In this document: piece by piece, positions 6,209 to 6,536 of the stretch
Position numbering within the stretch: the first letter of the stretch is position 1
Layout: every line of letters starts with the position of its first letter
Origin: Planctomycetota bacterium
GTDB lineage: Bacteria > Planctomycetota > UBA1135 > UBA2386
Assembly (NCBI GenBank): GCA_003235605.1
Contig: QJVU01000734.1
Span: 1 to 6,536 of the forward strand
Direction: 5' to 3'
Length of the DNA stretch: 6,536 nucleotides
Made by a program: the position numbers and the translations under genes
Notes under the pieces: model-generated
The model's database searches: none
Seen by the model: only the letters and a program-made list of their open reading frames with translations
What the model was told of the DNA's origin: nothing

Positions 6209-6238
6209 GCCGAGCCAGCGGCTGCCCGAACGTCCGGG
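6208..6238 (+). terminator. Two consecutive short hairpins after the small membrane-protein gene
   Basis: AGCCG/CGGCT (6208-6212 with 6219-6223) and CCCG/CGGG (6225-6228 with 6235-6238) stand side by side just after the stop codon. There is no T-run. The stems are short for this base composition, so the call is tentative. Confidence 0.2.
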
Positions 6239-6276
6239 TTCCGTGGCACTGATCTACCGGTTCACGGATAGCATCG

Positions 6277-6290
6277 GCGACGGTTGTCGC
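6277..6290 (+). promoter_or_regulatory. Hairpin occupying the ribosome-binding position of the last gene
   Basis: GCGAC (6277-6281) pairs perfectly with GTCGC (6286-6290) around GGTT, ending five bases before the ATG at 6296. No Shine-Dalgarno sequence is visible there, so the hairpin may modulate initiation, or the gene may start by another route. Confidence 0.3.
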
Positions 6291-6295
6291 TCACC

Positions 6296-6536
6296 ATGAC
6301 GGACAAGAACCCCATAGCGATCCTTGCCCGGGTCGCAGGCTCTTTTGGCCGTGGCCCGGCCCACACCAAGGAGCGCCTGCTCGCCGAGATCAAGCAGCTC
6401 GACCGGGTGGGCGCCCGCGACCTGCACAGGTTGCATGACGTTGTGTGCTTTCTGCGCGCCTACCCCGACAACGTTGCAGTGCTCCGCCTGGTCGAGGAGG
6501 TGAGCACTCGCCTCCGAGCGTGGGTTGCCGCCGACC
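6296..6536 (+). CDS. N-terminal part of a cytoplasmic protein of unknown function, cut by the window edge
   Basis: The frame is open from the ATG at 6296 to the right edge: 80 codons plus one base. It starts MTDKNPIAILARVAG, with no signal peptide, so the product is probably cytoplasmic. The visible part is helical, with basic and acidic residues spread evenly. A distinctive stretch, DLHRLHDVVCFLRAYPDN (residues 43-60), recalls the N-terminus of an uncharacterised protein family, but I cannot name it. It lies 87 bases after the small membrane-protein gene on the same strand. No Shine-Dalgarno site is visible, and the start is chosen as the first ATG of the open frame. The frame was not checked for further in-frame starts upstream. 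Coding potential looks good; the function is not known. Confidence 0.7.
   Translation, partial: MTDKNPIAILARVAGSFGRGPAHTKERLLAEIKQLDRVGARDLHRLHDVVCFLRAYPDNVAVLRLVEEVSTRLRAWVAAD

Noticed and set aside
1..6536. tRNA, rRNA, CRISPR arrays, insertion sequences, attachment sites
   Set aside because: None was seen: no cloverleaf-like set of arms, no evenly spaced direct repeats, no transposase or integrase reading frame, and no terminal inverted repeats with target duplications.

Overview
The window is GC-rich, densely coding bacterial DNA. It holds five protein-coding genes, two of them cut by the window edges, and no RNA gene, mobile element, CRISPR array or recognisable metabolic gene. The protein types suggest an uncultured member of the Planctomycetota or a neighbouring group: a membrane-anchored carboxypeptidase-regulatory-like repeat protein, an exported protein with degenerate secretin-like modules, and an exported HEAT-repeat protein carrying a WETWWYWN motif. 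This assignment rests on remembered family habits, not on a marker gene.

Layout. From position 1451 leftwards, on the minus strand, runs a membrane-anchored protein of at least 483 residues built from repeated beta-sandwich units. It continues past the left edge. A 170-base divergent intergenic region follows, holding a perfect inverted repeat and a sigma-54-like -24/-12 element. On the plus strand at 1622-3298 is an exported 558-residue protein with two related secretin-like modules. A 181-base gap holds three successive inverted repeats and a second sigma-54-like element. At 3480-5714 is an exported 744-residue protein: an N-terminal domain of an uncharacterised type (CAVA and NNHV motifs), a Gly/Asn/Arg-rich linker, then a long HEAT-repeat solenoid. 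At 5807-6208 is a small single-pass membrane protein with a possible PepSY-like tail. At 6296 a further gene of unknown function begins and runs off the right edge.

How they may work together. Four of the five products begin with a signal peptide or an N-terminal membrane anchor, so this looks like a locus for envelope or periplasmic proteins. The domains are of scaffold and binding type (beta-sandwich repeats, secretin-like beta modules, HEAT solenoid), and no catalytic motif was recognised. The four plus-strand genes are separated by 87-181 bases with hairpins between them, so they need not form one tight operon. The most interesting points are the internal duplication of the secretin-like module, the domain fusion in the HEAT protein, and similarly placed sigma-54-like elements before the two large plus-strand genes. 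All functional statements are inference from sequence pattern.
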